24,419 bases of DNA from an uncultured bacterium. GTDB taxonomy: Bacteria > Actinomycetota > Coriobacteriia > Coriobacteriales > Coriobacteriaceae. The position numbers and the translations under genes were made by a program. The notes under the pieces are model-generated. The model worked only from the letters and a program-made list of their open reading frames with translations, was not told the origin of the DNA and did no database searches. Location of the stretch: positions 1 through 24,419 of the forward strand of contig CAJMRD010000028.1 in assembly GCA_905215725.1 (NCBI GenBank), given 5' to 3'. Of the stretch, positions 15,091 through 24,314 are shown one piece after another; position 1 is the stretch's first letter; the number at the start of each line of letters is the position of its first letter.

Positions 15091-16455
15091 CTAGTTCTTG
15101 AGCGAGTTCAGCGGCGCCGGGAAGCGTCCGCCACGGTGGGCAAGCACGGTGCCGGCGTTGGGGTTCACCGGCATGATGGGCGCACGGCCAAACAGACCGC
15201 CGTACTCGACACAGTCGCCCACGCCCTTGCCGATAGCGGGAATCACGCGCACGGCCGTGGTCTTATTGTTGATGACGCCGATGGCCATCTCGTCGGCGAT
15301 GATGCCGGCGATGGTCTCGACCGGGGTGTCGCCGGGGATGGCGATCATGTCCAGGCCGACGGAGCACACGCAGGTCATGGCCTCGAGCTTCTCGAGCGAA
15401 AGCGCGCCGGCCTCGACGGCGGCAATCATGCCGGCGTCCTCGGACACGGGGATAAAGGCGCCCGAGAGGCCACCCACGCTGGAGCTGGCCATGACGCCGC
15501 CCTTCTTGACGGCATCGTTGAGCATGGCGAGTGCGCAGGTCGTGCCCGGGCCACCGCAGGTGCCCACGCCGATGATCTCGAGGATACGCGCGACGGAGTC
15601 GCCGATGGCGGGCGTGGGAGCCAGCGACAGGTCGACAATGCCCTTCTCGACACCCAGGCGACGGGCGGCCTCGCGGCTCATGAGCTCGCCGGCACGGGTG
15701 ATCTTAAAGGCGGTCTGCTTAATCTTCTCGGCGACTTCCATCATCGATGCGGAATCGGGCAGCGTCTCCAGGGCTGCGGCCATAACGCCGGGGCCCGAGA
15801 CGCCTACGTTGATGACGGCGTCGGCCTCGCCTGATCCGTGGAACGCGCCCGCCATAAACGGGTTATCCTCCACCGCGTTGCAGAACACCACGAGCTTCGC
15901 GCAGCCAAGCCCGTCCCGGTCCTTCGTGAGCTCCGCGGTCTGTTTGATGGCCTGGCCCATGAGGCGCACGGCGTCCATGTTGATGCCGGCCTTGGTCGTG
16001 GCGACGTTGACGCTGGAGCAGACGCGGCTGGTGGTAGCGAGCGCCTGGGGGATGGACTGGATGACGCGGCGGTCGGCGTCGCCGATGCCCTTCTGGACGA
16101 GCGCGGAGAAGCCGCCCAGGTAATCGATGCCGAGCGTCTCGGCCGCGCGGTCGAGGGCATGCGCGATGGGGGTGAGGTCCTCATCCTTGCAGCATGCGGC
16201 GATCTGCGCCACCGGGGTGACAGAAACGCGCTTGTTGACGATGGGGATACCGTACTCGCGCTCGAGGTTCTCGGCGGTCTCGACCAGGTGCTCAGCCGTG
16301 TGCGTCACGTGGTCGTAGATTTTCGTGCACATGCGGTCGAGGTTCTCGTCGCCGCAACCCATGAGCGAAACACCCATGGTGATGGTCCTGATGTCGAGGT
16401 TCTGCTCCTCAACCATGCCGCGGGTTTCCGCGATTTCTGCGGGCGTGATCGCCAT
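15091..16455 (-). CDS. PFL family protein, UPF0210 (DUF711)
   Basis: A 454-residue conserved protein of unknown function, structurally related in the family to pyruvate formate-lyase-like barrels but without evidence of that activity. The start ATG at 16455 is chosen because GGAG lies 8 nt upstream; an in-frame extension to 16512 crosses the promoter. Conserved blocks are LDIRTITMGVSLMGCGDENLD near the N-terminus, INMDAVRLMGQ, the Gly-rich GVGTCGGPGTTCALAMLNDA, and SSVGGLSGAFIPVSEDAGM. Homologues are often paired with an ACT-domain gene; none is next to it here. A promoter lies at 16491-16519, and the stop is followed by the large palindrome. Its cellular role is unknown. Confidence 0.93.
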   Translation of the reverse strand: MAITPAEIAETRGMVEEQNLDIRTITMGVSLMGCGDENLDRMCTKIYDHVTHTAEHLVETAENLEREYGIPIVNKRVSVTPVAQIAACCKDEDLTPIAHALDRAAETLGIDYLGGFSALVQKGIGDADRRVIQSIPQALATTSRVCSSVNVATTKAGINMDAVRLMGQAIKQTAELTKDRDGLGCAKLVVFCNAVEDNPFMAGAFHGSGEADAVINVGVSGPGVMAAALETLPDSASMMEVAEKIKQTAFKITRAGELMSREAARRLGVEKGIVDLSLAPTPAIGDSVARILEIIGVGTCGGPGTTCALAMLNDAVKKGGVMASSSVGGLSGAFIPVSEDAGMIAAVEAGALSLEKLEAMTCVCSVGLDMIAIPGDTPVETIAGIIADEMAIGVINNKTTAVRVIPAIGKGVGDCVEYGGLFGRAPIMPVNPNAGTVLAHRGGRFPAPLNSLKN

Positions 16456-16490
16456 CCTTGCGCTCCTATCTGCCAAAACGAGCATAGTCT

Positions 16491-16538
16491 TATCTATTCT
16501 AACGTGCCGCACGTGCCAAGTGGCGCGTGCGGCACGTT
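16491..16538 (-). promoter_or_regulatory. promoter of the DUF711 gene embedded in a hairpin
   Basis: On the minus strand, -35 TTGGCA (16514-16519), 17 bp and -10 TAGATA (16491-16496). A 13-bp inverted repeat AACGTGCCGCACG (16501-16513) / CGTGCGGCACGTT (16526-16538) covers the -35 box in its loop. The hairpin may also stop metH transcription, but the run of T after it is on the plus strand only (TTTT). Confidence 0.6.
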
Positions 16539-16563
16539 TTGGTGCTCGGTTGTTTCCGTTGTG

Positions 16564-19119
16564 TTACTGCCCAAAGACTTCTTCGGCGATACGAGCGCTT
16601 TCGGCGGCGTCCTTGGCGTAGTAGTCAGCGCCGATCTGCTTGGCGTATTCGGGGGTGAGCACGGCACCGCCTACGATGATCTTGACGCCTGGCACCTCGG
16701 CATGAAGCAGCTTGATGGTCTCCTCCATGGCGACGACCGTGGTAGTCATAAGCGCCGAGAGGCCGACGAGCTTAATGTCGCGTTCCTTGACGGTCTTGAG
16801 CACCTCCTGCGGGTCGACGTCGCGACCCAGATCAAAGACGGTGTAGCCGTAGTTATCGAGCAGCATCTTGACGATGTTCTTACCGATGTCGTGGATGTCG
16901 CCCTTGACGGTGGCCACGCAGATTTTGCCCTTGTCGGCAATCTCGCCGGCGGGCATCAGGCGCTTGATGGTGTCAAAGCCCACACGCGCGGCCTCGGCCG
17001 AGGCCATGAGCTGCGGCAAGAAGAACTTTCCCTGGTCAAAGAGGACGCCAACCTCGTCGAGGGCGGGGATAAAGTGGTTGTTGATGAGGTCCATGGCGTC
17101 GTGATCTGCCAGAAGACGCTCGGTCTCGGCTGCGATCTCGCCTTTGCGGCCCGAGACGACCATGTGGCGGATGGGATCGTCATCGGCGCTTGCGGTGGTG
17201 CTTGCGGCAGGCGCGGCATCGCTCGATACTGCTTGAGCTGCTGCCGGGTTAGCGGCGATCTTGTACGGATCGGTCCAGCCGGCGTAGCGCTCGATGTATC
17301 CGGTCGAGCCCTCGTCCTCAACGCTCAAGACGCGATAGCTGTAGACGGTATCCATAAAGCGCTTGGAACCTGGGTTCATGATGGGGGCGTCCAGGCCCGC
17401 GCCGAAGGCGGCAGCCAAAAAGACCGAGCCCAGCAGCGGGCGGGCGGGCAGACCAAAGCTGATGTTCGATACACCGAGTGCGCACTTGACGCCTAGGCGC
17501 TCCTTGCACATAGACATGGCACGTAGAATCTGCTCAGCCTGGCGCTGGTTGGTCGAGGCGGTCATGACCAGGCAGTCGATGAGGATGCGGTCCGGTCCGA
17601 TACCGTAGCGCGCAGCCTCGGTTACGATGCGCTCGGCGATGGCGAAGCGAGCCTCGGCGGTATCGGGGATGCCGTTTTCGTCGAGCGTGAGGCCGACAAC
17701 GTTGGTGCCGTAGTGGGCGACTAGGGGAAAGATCTCGTCCATGATCTGCTGCTTGCCATTGACCGAGTTGATGATGGGCTTGCCGGCGTAGCGGCGCACG
17801 GCGGCCTCGACGGCTGCGGGATCGGTGGAGTCGATCTGTAGCGGCAGCAGCGTGGAGCCCTGGAGCTGCTCGGTCGCCTGTTGGATGATCTTGACCTCGT
17901 CGATCTCGGGCAGGCCCACGTTGACGTCCAGGATATCGGCGCCCTGCTCCTGCTGGCTGATGCCCTGGCTCACCACGTAGTCCAGATCGCCGTCGCGCAG
18001 GGCCTGCTGCAGGCGCTTTTTGCCGGTGGGATTGATGCGCTCGCCGATGACGGCGATCTTGTGGCCGTCACAGGGAAGGTCCACGACCGTCTGGGCGCTC
18101 GTGACCGACATACTGGGCTTGCGGTGACGTGGGCTGGGCGTGTGGTTGTCGATGAGGGTGCGAAGTGCCGCCATGTGCGTGGGCGTGGTGCCACAGCAGC
18201 CACCCACGACGCTCACGCCGTCCTCAATCATGCCGGCGACGGCCTCGGCGTATTCGGGTGCCTGGATGTCAAAGACGGTATTGCCGTCATCGTCCACGCG
18301 GGGCAGTCCCGCATTAGCCTGCACCATAACGGGCTTGTCGGTAACGGTGAGCATGCGTGCGGCGAGCCCTCGGAGCTCGGCCGGTCCCTGGCTGCAGTTG
18401 ATGCCTAAAACGTCGGCGCCGATGGCGTCGAGCGTGACGGCGGCCACCTCGGGACTCGTACCCAGGAACGTGCGACCGTCTTCCTCAAAGGTCATGGTGG
18501 CAAAGACGGGCAGGTCGGAGTTCTCGCGGCAGGCGAGGACGGCAGCCTTGATCTCGGCAAGGTCGGTCATGGTCTCGATAATAAAGAGGTCCACGCCCGC
18601 GTCGACGCCGGCGCGCACTTCCTCGGCAAAGAGGTCATAGGCCTCGTCGAAGCTCAGGGTGCCCAAGGGGCGAAGCAGTGCGCCGATGGGGCCGATATCG
18701 CCGGCGACATAGTGGGCGCCGGCCGCGCGGGCGCAGGCGACGGCGGCGGCAAAGACATCTGCCACGGTGGCGGCGCCGTCGAGCTTGTGGGCGTTGGCGC
18801 CAAAGGTGTTGGCGGTGATTACGTCGCAGCCAGCCTCGACGTACTGACGCTGAATATCAGTGATAACCTGGGGCTCCTCAAAGTTGAGCAGCTCGGGCAG
18901 GGCGCCGGCCTTCATGCCGGCCGCCTGCAGCATGGTGCCCATGCCGCCGTCGAACAGGAGGTGTCCCGTGCCCTCGATGGCGGCGCGCAGGCGATCGTCC
19001 TTAATGCGAAGGTCGCCGATCGTGCACGTCTTGTACGTGGCGCCGTTACAACGCGCAGTATTGACGGGCGCTGCCAGCGCGGTACCGTCGGAATCATGGG
19101 TGATAAGCGGAGTAAACAT
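16564..19119 (-). CDS. metH: cobalamin-dependent methionine synthase, without activation domain
   Basis: An 851-residue cytoplasmic enzyme that moves the methyl group of methyl-THF via cobalamin to homocysteine. The homocysteine domain (about 45-330) starts at LLFDGGMGTMLQ, with Zn ligands C242 (INCSQGP) and C308/C309 (GGCCGTTP). The pterin-binding domain starts at IGERINPTGKKRLQQAL. After a low-complexity Ala/Ser linker come the cobalamin cap and the B12-binding domain with GDIHDIGK, in which H743 is the lower axial ligand. The C-terminal SAM reactivation domain is absent and is a separate gene 9 nt upstream, as in Thermotoga maritima. AGGAG precedes the ATG. It is the last gene of the metF operon. 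Confidence 0.96.
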   Translation of the reverse strand: MFTPLITHDSDGTALAAPVNTARCNGATYKTCTIGDLRIKDDRLRAAIEGTGHLLFDGGMGTMLQAAGMKAGALPELLNFEEPQVITDIQRQYVEAGCDVITANTFGANAHKLDGAATVADVFAAAVACARAAGAHYVAGDIGPIGALLRPLGTLSFDEAYDLFAEEVRAGVDAGVDLFIIETMTDLAEIKAAVLACRENSDLPVFATMTFEEDGRTFLGTSPEVAAVTLDAIGADVLGINCSQGPAELRGLAARMLTVTDKPVMVQANAGLPRVDDDGNTVFDIQAPEYAEAVAGMIEDGVSVVGGCCGTTPTHMAALRTLIDNHTPSPRHRKPSMSVTSAQTVVDLPCDGHKIAVIGERINPTGKKRLQQALRDGDLDYVVSQGISQQEQGADILDVNVGLPEIDEVKIIQQATEQLQGSTLLPLQIDSTDPAAVEAAVRRYAGKPIINSVNGKQQIMDEIFPLVAHYGTNVVGLTLDENGIPDTAEARFAIAERIVTEAARYGIGPDRILIDCLVMTASTNQRQAEQILRAMSMCKERLGVKCALGVSNISFGLPARPLLGSVFLAAAFGAGLDAPIMNPGSKRFMDTVYSYRVLSVEDEGSTGYIERYAGWTDPYKIAANPAAAQAVSSDAAPAASTTASADDDPIRHMVVSGRKGEIAAETERLLADHDAMDLINNHFIPALDEVGVLFDQGKFFLPQLMASAEAARVGFDTIKRLMPAGEIADKGKICVATVKGDIHDIGKNIVKMLLDNYGYTVFDLGRDVDPQEVLKTVKERDIKLVGLSALMTTTVVAMEETIKLLHAEVPGVKIIVGGAVLTPEYAKQIGADYYAKDAAESARIAEEVFGQ

Positions 19120-19128
19120 CGAGGGCTC

Positions 19129-19917
19129 CTAATGGCTGGAATAGCAGGTGGTGTGGGCGGCGCGGAAGCGGCAGTGCTCGTGCATGCGGCAGATATTGCA
19201 GGTGGGGCGGCTCTGGGCGTCGTGGACCTCGCCGTCAAACAGACCGATCACTGCGGTCACACTCTTGGTGGGCATGAGCAGGCTGGTAGGTGTGACGGTA
19301 AGCCCGATGAGCCGCGTGGCGTTGAGTGCAGCTACGATTGAGCGCTGGGCCGTAAGCGGGCAGTCGCCATAGCCGGGACTGAAGCGCCAGTTACCGGCGA
19401 GTCCGTGTGCGGCGGCCGCAGCCTTGACCTGTTGGTCCATCTGCTCGACGGCGGCTTCTACATAGGCAGAGCATGCGGCGTCGAGCACGGCTCCCTCTAG
19501 GGGCTGCTGGGCTCCCGTGGTGCGCAGGCGACGCTCGGCGTCCATGCCGAGGGTGCATGCCATGAGTGCGGCAAAGCGGGCGTCTTTGAGGTGGCGATAG
19601 ATATCGCGGCCGCGCAGCTCAACGTTGGTGCCGACCAGGCGGATGCAAGGCTCGCCCTGCTCGTCGACGCCCGTGGCATCGACGGCAAACACGCGTCGCA
19701 CGCCACGGGGCTCAATGTCCAGTTCCAAACGTTCAACGACAAGCTCAATACGCTGCGACAGCTCGGGCTCAATCTGCTGACCGCCGTAGCCCAGGTAGCG
19801 CAGCATTTCGGCACGGTCGACTCGGGGGCGATGGGCAGCATCGATACGGTAGAGCGCCGGCGACGCAAGGTCAGCCGGCACTTCACCAAAAGCTGTATCG
19901 ATGTGCGGTTTTTCCAT
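19129..19917 (-). CDS. methionine synthase activation domain protein
   Basis: A 262-residue stand-alone version of the MetH C-terminal domain, which binds SAM to remethylate the oxidised cobalamin. RFSPGYGDCPL is the SAM-binding signature, and PTKSVTAVIGL follows. The C-terminus carries a Cys-rich tail CNICRMHEHCRFR, which could bind a metal or Fe-S cluster (inference). Its ATG overlaps the metF stop by one base (TAATG), so translation is coupled. The stop is 9 nt before the metH start. The product must dock on the metH protein, which lacks this domain. Confidence 0.92.
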   Translation of the reverse strand: MEKPHIDTAFGEVPADLASPALYRIDAAHRPRVDRAEMLRYLGYGGQQIEPELSQRIELVVERLELDIEPRGVRRVFAVDATGVDEQGEPCIRLVGTNVELRGRDIYRHLKDARFAALMACTLGMDAERRLRTTGAQQPLEGAVLDAACSAYVEAAVEQMDQQVKAAAAAHGLAGNWRFSPGYGDCPLTAQRSIVAALNATRLIGLTVTPTSLLMPTKSVTAVIGLFDGEVHDAQSRPTCNICRMHEHCRFRAAHTTCYSSH

Positions 19918-20789
19918 TACCCCAGGCGCTCCATAATGGTTGCGGCGATTGCAGGACGATTCATAGTGTACAGGTGCAGACCGTCGGCACCGTGCTCCTT
20001 AAGGTCGCAAAGCTGACGAGCAGCATAATCTACACCGGCCGCCTGCAGGCTCTCGGGGTCGTTCTCGTACTTGGCGAGAATCTTGATGACGGGGGAGGGC
20101 AGCGACGCGCCGCACATAAAGACCATGCGGCTGATCTGCGACTTGCCCATAAACGGCATGATGCCCGCGGTAATGGGCACGGTGATGCCGGCCTTGTCGG
20201 CAAGCTCGCGAAAACGGTAGAAGCACTCGTTGTCAAAAAAGAGCTGCGTCACAAAGAAGCTCGCGCCGGCGTCCTGTTTTTGCTTGAGGTATTCGACCGA
20301 GAGGTTGAGATCCTCGCAGGCAATGTGGCCCTCGGGGTAGGCTGCGGCGCCCACGCAAAAGCCGGCATCGACGAGCTCCGGGATGAGGTCGCAGGCGTAG
20401 GCGTAGTCCGAGGCGGGCTTGTCATCTTCAGTCGCGCCAGCGGGCAGGTCGCCGCGCAGGGCTAGCACGTTTTCCACACCGGCCGAGCGATACTCGTCAA
20501 TCTTGGCGGCGATGTCGGCGTGGGTGCGGCCAACGCAGGTGAGGTGCGCCACCGAGGGCGTATCGAATTCGCTCGTAATCATATGCGCGATGGGGGCGGT
20601 GGTGGCACCGTTGCCCGAGCCGCCGGCCGAGCAGGTGACCGAGACAAAGCTCGGCGAAAGCTTGCACAGATTGCCTGCCACTTCGCGAGCCGTATCGAGG
20701 GTCAGCTCGCCCTTGGGCGGGAACATCTCAAACGAAACGGGCGCGGTGCCCTGGGATGCTGCCTGCTTAAAAACCTCGTCGACGCGCAT
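19917..20789 (-). CDS. metF: 5,10-methylenetetrahydrofolate reductase
   Basis: A 290-residue flavoprotein that reduces methylene-THF to methyl-THF, the methyl donor for MetH. The start ATG at 20789 has AGAGGAG about 7 nt upstream; the frame continues 22 codons upstream without homology. The N-terminal SFEMFPPKGE contains the catalytic Glu21. VSVTCSAGG, the ALRGD loop (110-114) and FFVTQLFFDNECFYRF are family motifs. The length fits the bacterial type, and it is the first gene of metF - activation protein - metH. An imperfect hairpin CCAC/GTGG lies near 20850 upstream; no cobalamin or SAM riboswitch was recognised. Confidence 0.95.
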   Translation of the reverse strand: MRVDEVFKQAASQGTAPVSFEMFPPKGELTLDTAREVAGNLCKLSPSFVSVTCSAGGSGNGATTAPIAHMITSEFDTPSVAHLTCVGRTHADIAAKIDEYRSAGVENVLALRGDLPAGATEDDKPASDYAYACDLIPELVDAGFCVGAAAYPEGHIACEDLNLSVEYLKQKQDAGASFFVTQLFFDNECFYRFRELADKAGITVPITAGIMPFMGKSQISRMVFMCGASLPSPVIKILAKYENDPESLQAAGVDYAARQLCDLKEHGADGLHLYTMNRPAIAATIMERLG

Positions 20790-20927
20790 ATCGTGCTCCT
20801 CTAGATACGTAATAGTGTGATGTCTTGTAAGGATTCTACTGCACCACTGTGCCACGGTGGAGTTTCACTCGCTATTTGGGGATACCAATCAAAGATGCCT
20901 TGCTATCGGCATTTCCTATAACAGAGC

Positions 20928-21005
20928 GGTCAATGTAGGATGGGGCTATATTGAATGGTATCTGATGCGAAATACCAGTTAATAGAGCCCCATCCTACAT
21001 TGACC
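20928..21005. repeat. 78-bp near-perfect inverted repeat
   Basis: GGTCAATGTAGGATGGGGCT (20928-20947) is the exact reverse complement of 20986-21005. Pairing continues inward with few mismatches (TATT, then TGGTAT/ATACCA at 20956-20961 and 20972-20977) to a short loop of about 10 nt. Another small stem GATGCC/GGCATT lies at about 20894-20913. It sits between divergently transcribed metF and glnN. The stem has no T-run. It could be a miniature mobile element or a regulatory hairpin. Confidence 0.85.
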
Positions 21006-21215
21006 ACCCTTAAACCATGGGGAGAGGTCTGCAATTTATGCAGTTGATTGACTGTTGAGGGTGGCAACGCCGCCTCGATAGGGTAACCTCATTGATTGGT
21101 TTCGCGACGGCAACATAACGGTAATGTCGCGGAAACACGGCGAGTCTAAGCTATGACTCGTTCGTTAGTAATCAACACCGCTTCTCACGCGGTGCCGATA
21201 CGAAGGGAGTTCCGT
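21006..21215 (+). promoter_or_regulatory. glnN leader region
   Basis: No gene is seen. A 15-bp palindrome CTGCA-ATTTA-TGCAG (21029-21043) looks like an operator. A 9-bp stem TTTCGCGAC (21100-21108) / GTCGCGGAA (21126-21134) lies further down. No promoter boxes stand out. AGGGAG at 21204-21209 is the ribosome binding site of glnN. Confidence 0.45.
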
Positions 21216-23303
<2,088 letters not shown>

Positions 23304-23332
23304 AGCGTAACTGACATATCGTCACGGTATTG

Positions 23333-23367
23333 AGCCGGGGTCCGCATCGCGCGGGCCCCGGCTTTTT
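23333..23367 (+). terminator. terminator of glnN
   Basis: AGCCGGGGTCCGC (23333-23345) pairs with GCGGGCCCCGGCT (23351-23363), with one G-U pair, and a T-run follows. Confidence 0.95.
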
Positions 23368-23428
23368 GTTTGCGAAGGACGCTTTGAAGCCCGTTTTGCC
23401 GCCGATGTGCCTAGGTATAAAGGGCTAT

Positions 23429-23643
23429 GGGCAAAAAACGTCAAATATGAGTACTGTCACAAGTCCTGTAACATTATTTATTTGCAAAATATGTAGTGTT
23501 ACGCAACATATGTCCAAGTACTTAGCCGATAAACGTCTGCAATTTTTCCGCCGTAGGACGCCCGACGGCTAAATCGCCTTCTGAAGGCATGAAATCGCTG
23601 TAACTAAAATGGTAACAGTACTCATATTTGCCATTTTTTGACC
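23429..23643. mobile_element. 215-bp MITE-like element with 29-bp terminal inverted repeats
   Basis: The ends 23429-23457 and 23615-23643 are inverted copies of each other, 29 nt with about 3 mismatches. The inner 16 nt, CAAATATGAGTACTGT, are identical. The inside is AT-richer than the neighbouring genes and has no transposase. It contains the palindromes TTAGCCG/CGGCTAA and GCCTTC-T-GAAGGC. No target-site duplication is obvious. A 75-codon minus-strand frame overlaps it but looks accidental. Confidence 0.5.
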
Positions 23644-23658
23644 ACAGGCCTTGCGATG

Positions 23659-23698
23659 ATGCCGGGATTCGCATCCTGTCGGGTTCGAATCCCGGCAT
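23659..23698. repeat. 13-bp perfect hairpin containing a tRNA T-arm-like sequence
   Basis: ATGCCGGGATTCG (23659-23671) pairs perfectly with CGAATCCCGGCAT (23686-23698). The right part, CGGGTTCGAATCCCG, looks like a plus-strand tRNA T-arm, but no anticodon arm or D-arm precedes it, so it is a remnant or mimic and not a tRNA gene. Confidence 0.6.
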
Positions 23699-23768
23699 AT
23701 CGGTAGCAAAAAGCCCGTCACCGCGGGGGTAACGGGCTTCTAGTTTCAAATGGTGCCCCCAGCGGGAT
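23675..23768. repeat. direct repeat copy A (terminator plus tRNA-Glu 3' end)
   Basis: This 94-nt block recurs as copy B at 23863-23957, 188-189 bp downstream, mostly identical by eye. It contains the T-arm-like sequence, a minus-strand terminator stem (AGCCCGTCACC 23712-23722 / GGTAACGGGCT 23728-23738, T-run side at about 23707-23711) and the last 18 bases of tRNA-Glu. Confidence 0.8.
23751..23768 (-). pseudogene. truncated tRNA-Glu 3' end
   Basis: The minus-strand sequence ATCCCGCTGGGGGCACCA is identical to the final 18 bases of the intact tRNA-Glu at 23940-24016, including CCA. The rest of the tRNA is missing and is replaced by an unrelated GC-rich sequence. It is either an attachment-site-like copy or what is left of a deleted tandem tRNA gene. 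Confidence 0.7.
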
Positions 23769-23862
23769 GTCCGCGTGCGGCTGACGCCGCCCGCTTTCGC
23801 CGCGTCGCTTCGCTCCTTGCGTGCTGCGCTGGAAAACGCTTCGCGTTTCCTCAGCTCCGCAC

Positions 23863-23957
23863 CCTGTCGGGTTCGAATCCCGGCGCATGGGTAGCAAAAA
23901 AGCCCGCTACCGCGAGGGTAACGGGCTCTTCAATTCAAATGGTGCCCCCAGCGGGAT
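23863..23957. repeat. direct repeat copy B
   Basis: The second copy of the block at 23675-23768; here it continues into the complete tRNA-Glu gene. The 94-bp stretch between the copies (23769-23862) is GC-rich, codes for nothing recognisable, and contains a GGAAAACGC/GCGTTTCC hairpin (23831-23850). Confidence 0.8.
23895..23927 (-). terminator. terminator of tRNA-Glu
   Basis: On the minus strand AGCCCGTTACC (23917-23927) pairs with GGTAGCGGGCT (23901-23911), and six T follow (23895-23900). It lies 12 nt after the CCA of tRNA-Glu. Confidence 0.9.
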
Positions 23958-24016
23958 TCGAACCCGCGATATCCACCTTGAAAGGGTGGCGTCCTTGGCC
24001 GCTAGACGATGGGGAC
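23940..24016 (-). tRNA. tRNA-Glu (anticodon UUC)
   Basis: The acceptor stem is GTCCCCA/TGGGGGC. The anticodon stem CCACC/GGTGG encloses loop CTTTCAA, with anticodon TTC. The T-arm is GCGGGTTCGAATCCCGC, and CCA is encoded at 23940-23942 (read in reverse). It is a complete 77-nt gene. The -10-like TATACT at 24027-24032 is 11 nt upstream. Confidence 0.97.
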
Positions 24017-24026
24017 AGCGGGAAAG

Positions 24027-24054
24027 AGTATAGCAGACTTTTTTAGCCGTTCAC
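24027..24054 (-). promoter_or_regulatory. promoter of tRNA-Glu
   Basis: Minus-strand -10 TATACT (24027-24032) with a weak -35 GTGAAC about 16 bp upstream. The GC-rich bases between the -10 and the tRNA suggest the growth-rate-controlled type (inference). Confidence 0.6.
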
Positions 24055-24072
24055 ATATCGTTGGCAAACTGA

Positions 24073-24088
24073 AAAACCACCACAAAGG
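24073..24088. repeat. 16-bp direct repeat, copy 1
   Basis: AAAACCACCACAAAGG here is repeated exactly at 24271-24286. The two copies bracket the twin hairpins at 24117-24251. The second copy is part of a full inverted repeat; this one is a half without its partner arm. Confidence 0.75.
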
Positions 24089-24116
24089 AGTAGGCTTCTG
24101 TTCCGATTTTCAAATA

Positions 24117-24251
24117 TCTCAATCTGTAACATCTGGGCGGGCAAATCGGCTCTATGTGTTACAGATCGAGACAAAAGGCAGACGTCGGGACGAACATCTC
24201 ATTCTGTAACAGTAAGACGACTTTTAACGGTCTAGATGTTACAGATTGAGA
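24117..24251. repeat. twin hairpins with TGTTACAGATTGAGA arms
   Basis: Hairpin 1 has arms 24117-24131 and 24157-24171; hairpin 2 has arms 24197-24211 and 24237-24251. All four are the same 15-mer (TCTCAATCTGTAACA or its reverse complement) with at most one change. The spacing between units is exactly 80 bp and each loop is 25 nt, but the loops differ in sequence. There is no gene inside. The 400-bp stretch 24017-24314 holds only such repeats. Confidence 0.85.
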
Positions 24252-24266
24252 CAAACAGCTGGGATG

Positions 24267-24308
24267 GGGCAAAACCACCACAAAGGTGCCTGTCCCCTTT
24301 GTGGTGGT
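24267..24308 (-). terminator. REP-like hairpin that can end the edge gene
   Basis: ACCACCACAAAGG (24274-24286) and CCTTTGTGGTGGT (24296-24308) form a perfect 13-bp stem with loop TGCCTGTCC. On the minus strand it is followed by TTTTGCCCC and lies 6 nt past the stop of the partial gene, so it can serve as its terminator. Confidence 0.65.
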
Positions 24309-24314
24309 GGGGTG

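Noticed and set aside
20790..20927. Cobalamin or SAM riboswitch upstream of metF
   Set aside because: No B12-box-like or SAM-riboswitch core was found by eye on the minus strand; only small hairpins are seen.
23522..23749. 75-codon minus-strand open frame
   Set aside because: It crosses a terminator stem, the T-arm-like hairpin and one terminal inverted repeat, so its sequence is explained by repeats; no homology is recognised.
23750..24046. 98-codon plus-strand open frame with MVPPAGFEPAISTLKG
   Set aside because: It is the antisense translation of tRNA-Glu and the duplicated tRNA end, a well-known artefact; it has no ribosome binding site.
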